NCBI RefSeq assembly: GCF_004027225.2
Contig: NC_044277.2
Coordinates: 35,124,812-35,188,811, forward strand
Direction of reading: 5' to 3'
Origin: Strigops habroptila
Lineage: Eukaryota; Chordata; Aves; Psittaciformes; Psittacidae
Length of the DNA stretch: 64,000 bases
In this document: positions 63,501-64,000 of the stretch, one piece after another
Layout: each line of letters starts with the position of its first letter
Numbering within the stretch: position 1 is the stretch's first letter
Program-made: the position numbers and the translations under genes
Notes under the pieces: model-generated
The model's input: the letters and a program-made list of their open reading frames with translations, nothing else
Databases searched by the model: none
Told to the model about the DNA's origin: nothing

Positions 63501-64000
63501 TCCATGCACTAGCTGGCAGGGTTCCACCCGGAGATGTCATCCAGCTACAGCCATGTCAGTGGGTTAAGCACCACCAACTGAGGGCACATGGACATACACT
63601 AGTACTCATTGCCCAGATCTCTTTTTCTTGCCTTACGCCTATCCTCACTCATCGCAAGCTTGCAGTCTGGAGCACGAACCCAAGCAAAATCTCCATAAAT
63701 TAGTTCTGCACAAAATAGTTCAACTACGAGGAGTAGAGTAATAGCATGAATGCTAAGCTCCCAATAGCCTAGCTTACCTTAGTTTTCAGTTATCTTAGAG
63801 TTGAACAGTGTGCATACTGTGTCAAGCCGCCTCCACCTGCTTCCACGGAAGCATGGAAGATTTACATGGGTTCCAAGAATATAAGAAAAAATAAGTTCAT
63901 TGGACTTGACTTAACCACCAAGTTCTTTAAGGGTGAGTACATATATAATGAAAGGACAAAGATAGCTGGCTCTCTTATAGATTTATAGCAACATATGTCT
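57565..64000. other. Upstream flank of SGK3, no gene recognised
   Basis: About 6.4 kb without a recognised coding exon, RNA gene or mobile element. A 131-codon hydrophobic open frame on the minus strand (61,887-62,282) is read as chance. In human the neighbour beyond SGK3 is C8orf44/VCPIP1; no VCPIP1 coding sequence was seen, so it probably lies outside the window. Confidence 0.5.

Overview
This is a vertebrate nuclear window, almost certainly from a bird. The coding exons are short and split by GT-AG introns. The only recognisable interspersed repeats are CR1 LINE pieces with the bird-type 3' tail, and CpG islands mark the promoters. No bacterial operons, CRISPR arrays or viral genes were seen. 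The gene order SGK3 - MCMDC2 - SNHG6 matches the order I know from human chromosome 8q13, read here in reverse orientation.

Layout: 1-3.9 kb is flank with no recognised gene. At 4.0-7.3 kb (+ strand) lies a TATA-like, 5'TOP-type promoter and the non-coding snoRNA host gene SNHG6. It carries two separate SNORD87 (U87) box C/D snoRNA copies in two consecutive introns. MCMDC2 (minus strand, 14 coding exons, 8,421-16,551) converges on SNHG6 and rebuilds into an uninterrupted 680-codon reading frame. Its CpG-rich promoter is at about 17.9-18.4 kb. SGK3 (minus strand, 16 coding exons, 21,480-49,615) follows; it rebuilds into an intact 491-residue PX-domain plus AGC protein kinase. Its likely promoter and non-coding first exon are in the CpG island at 56.7-57.6 kb. 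From 57.6 to 64 kb I see no gene.

How the genes relate: SGK3 is an endosomal PI3P-binding kinase, MCMDC2 is a meiotic MCM-like protein, and SNHG6/SNORD87 serves rRNA 2'-O-methylation. They are neighbours by conserved synteny and not a functional pathway. SGK3 and MCMDC2 run head-to-tail, while SNHG6 and MCMDC2 are tail-to-tail with about 1 kb between their inferred 3' ends.

The most interesting observations are the SNORD87 duplication within SNHG6, three perfect short-loop hairpins with 12-13 bp arms (one inserted into and breaking a CR1 reverse transcriptase frame), and a CTCF-like motif in a GC-rich patch beside a CR1 tail. I found no previously undescribed multi-gene system. Exon edges were assigned by eye from translated similarity to remembered human proteins, splice consensus and phase arithmetic; untranslated exons, transcript ends and CpG islands are less certain.
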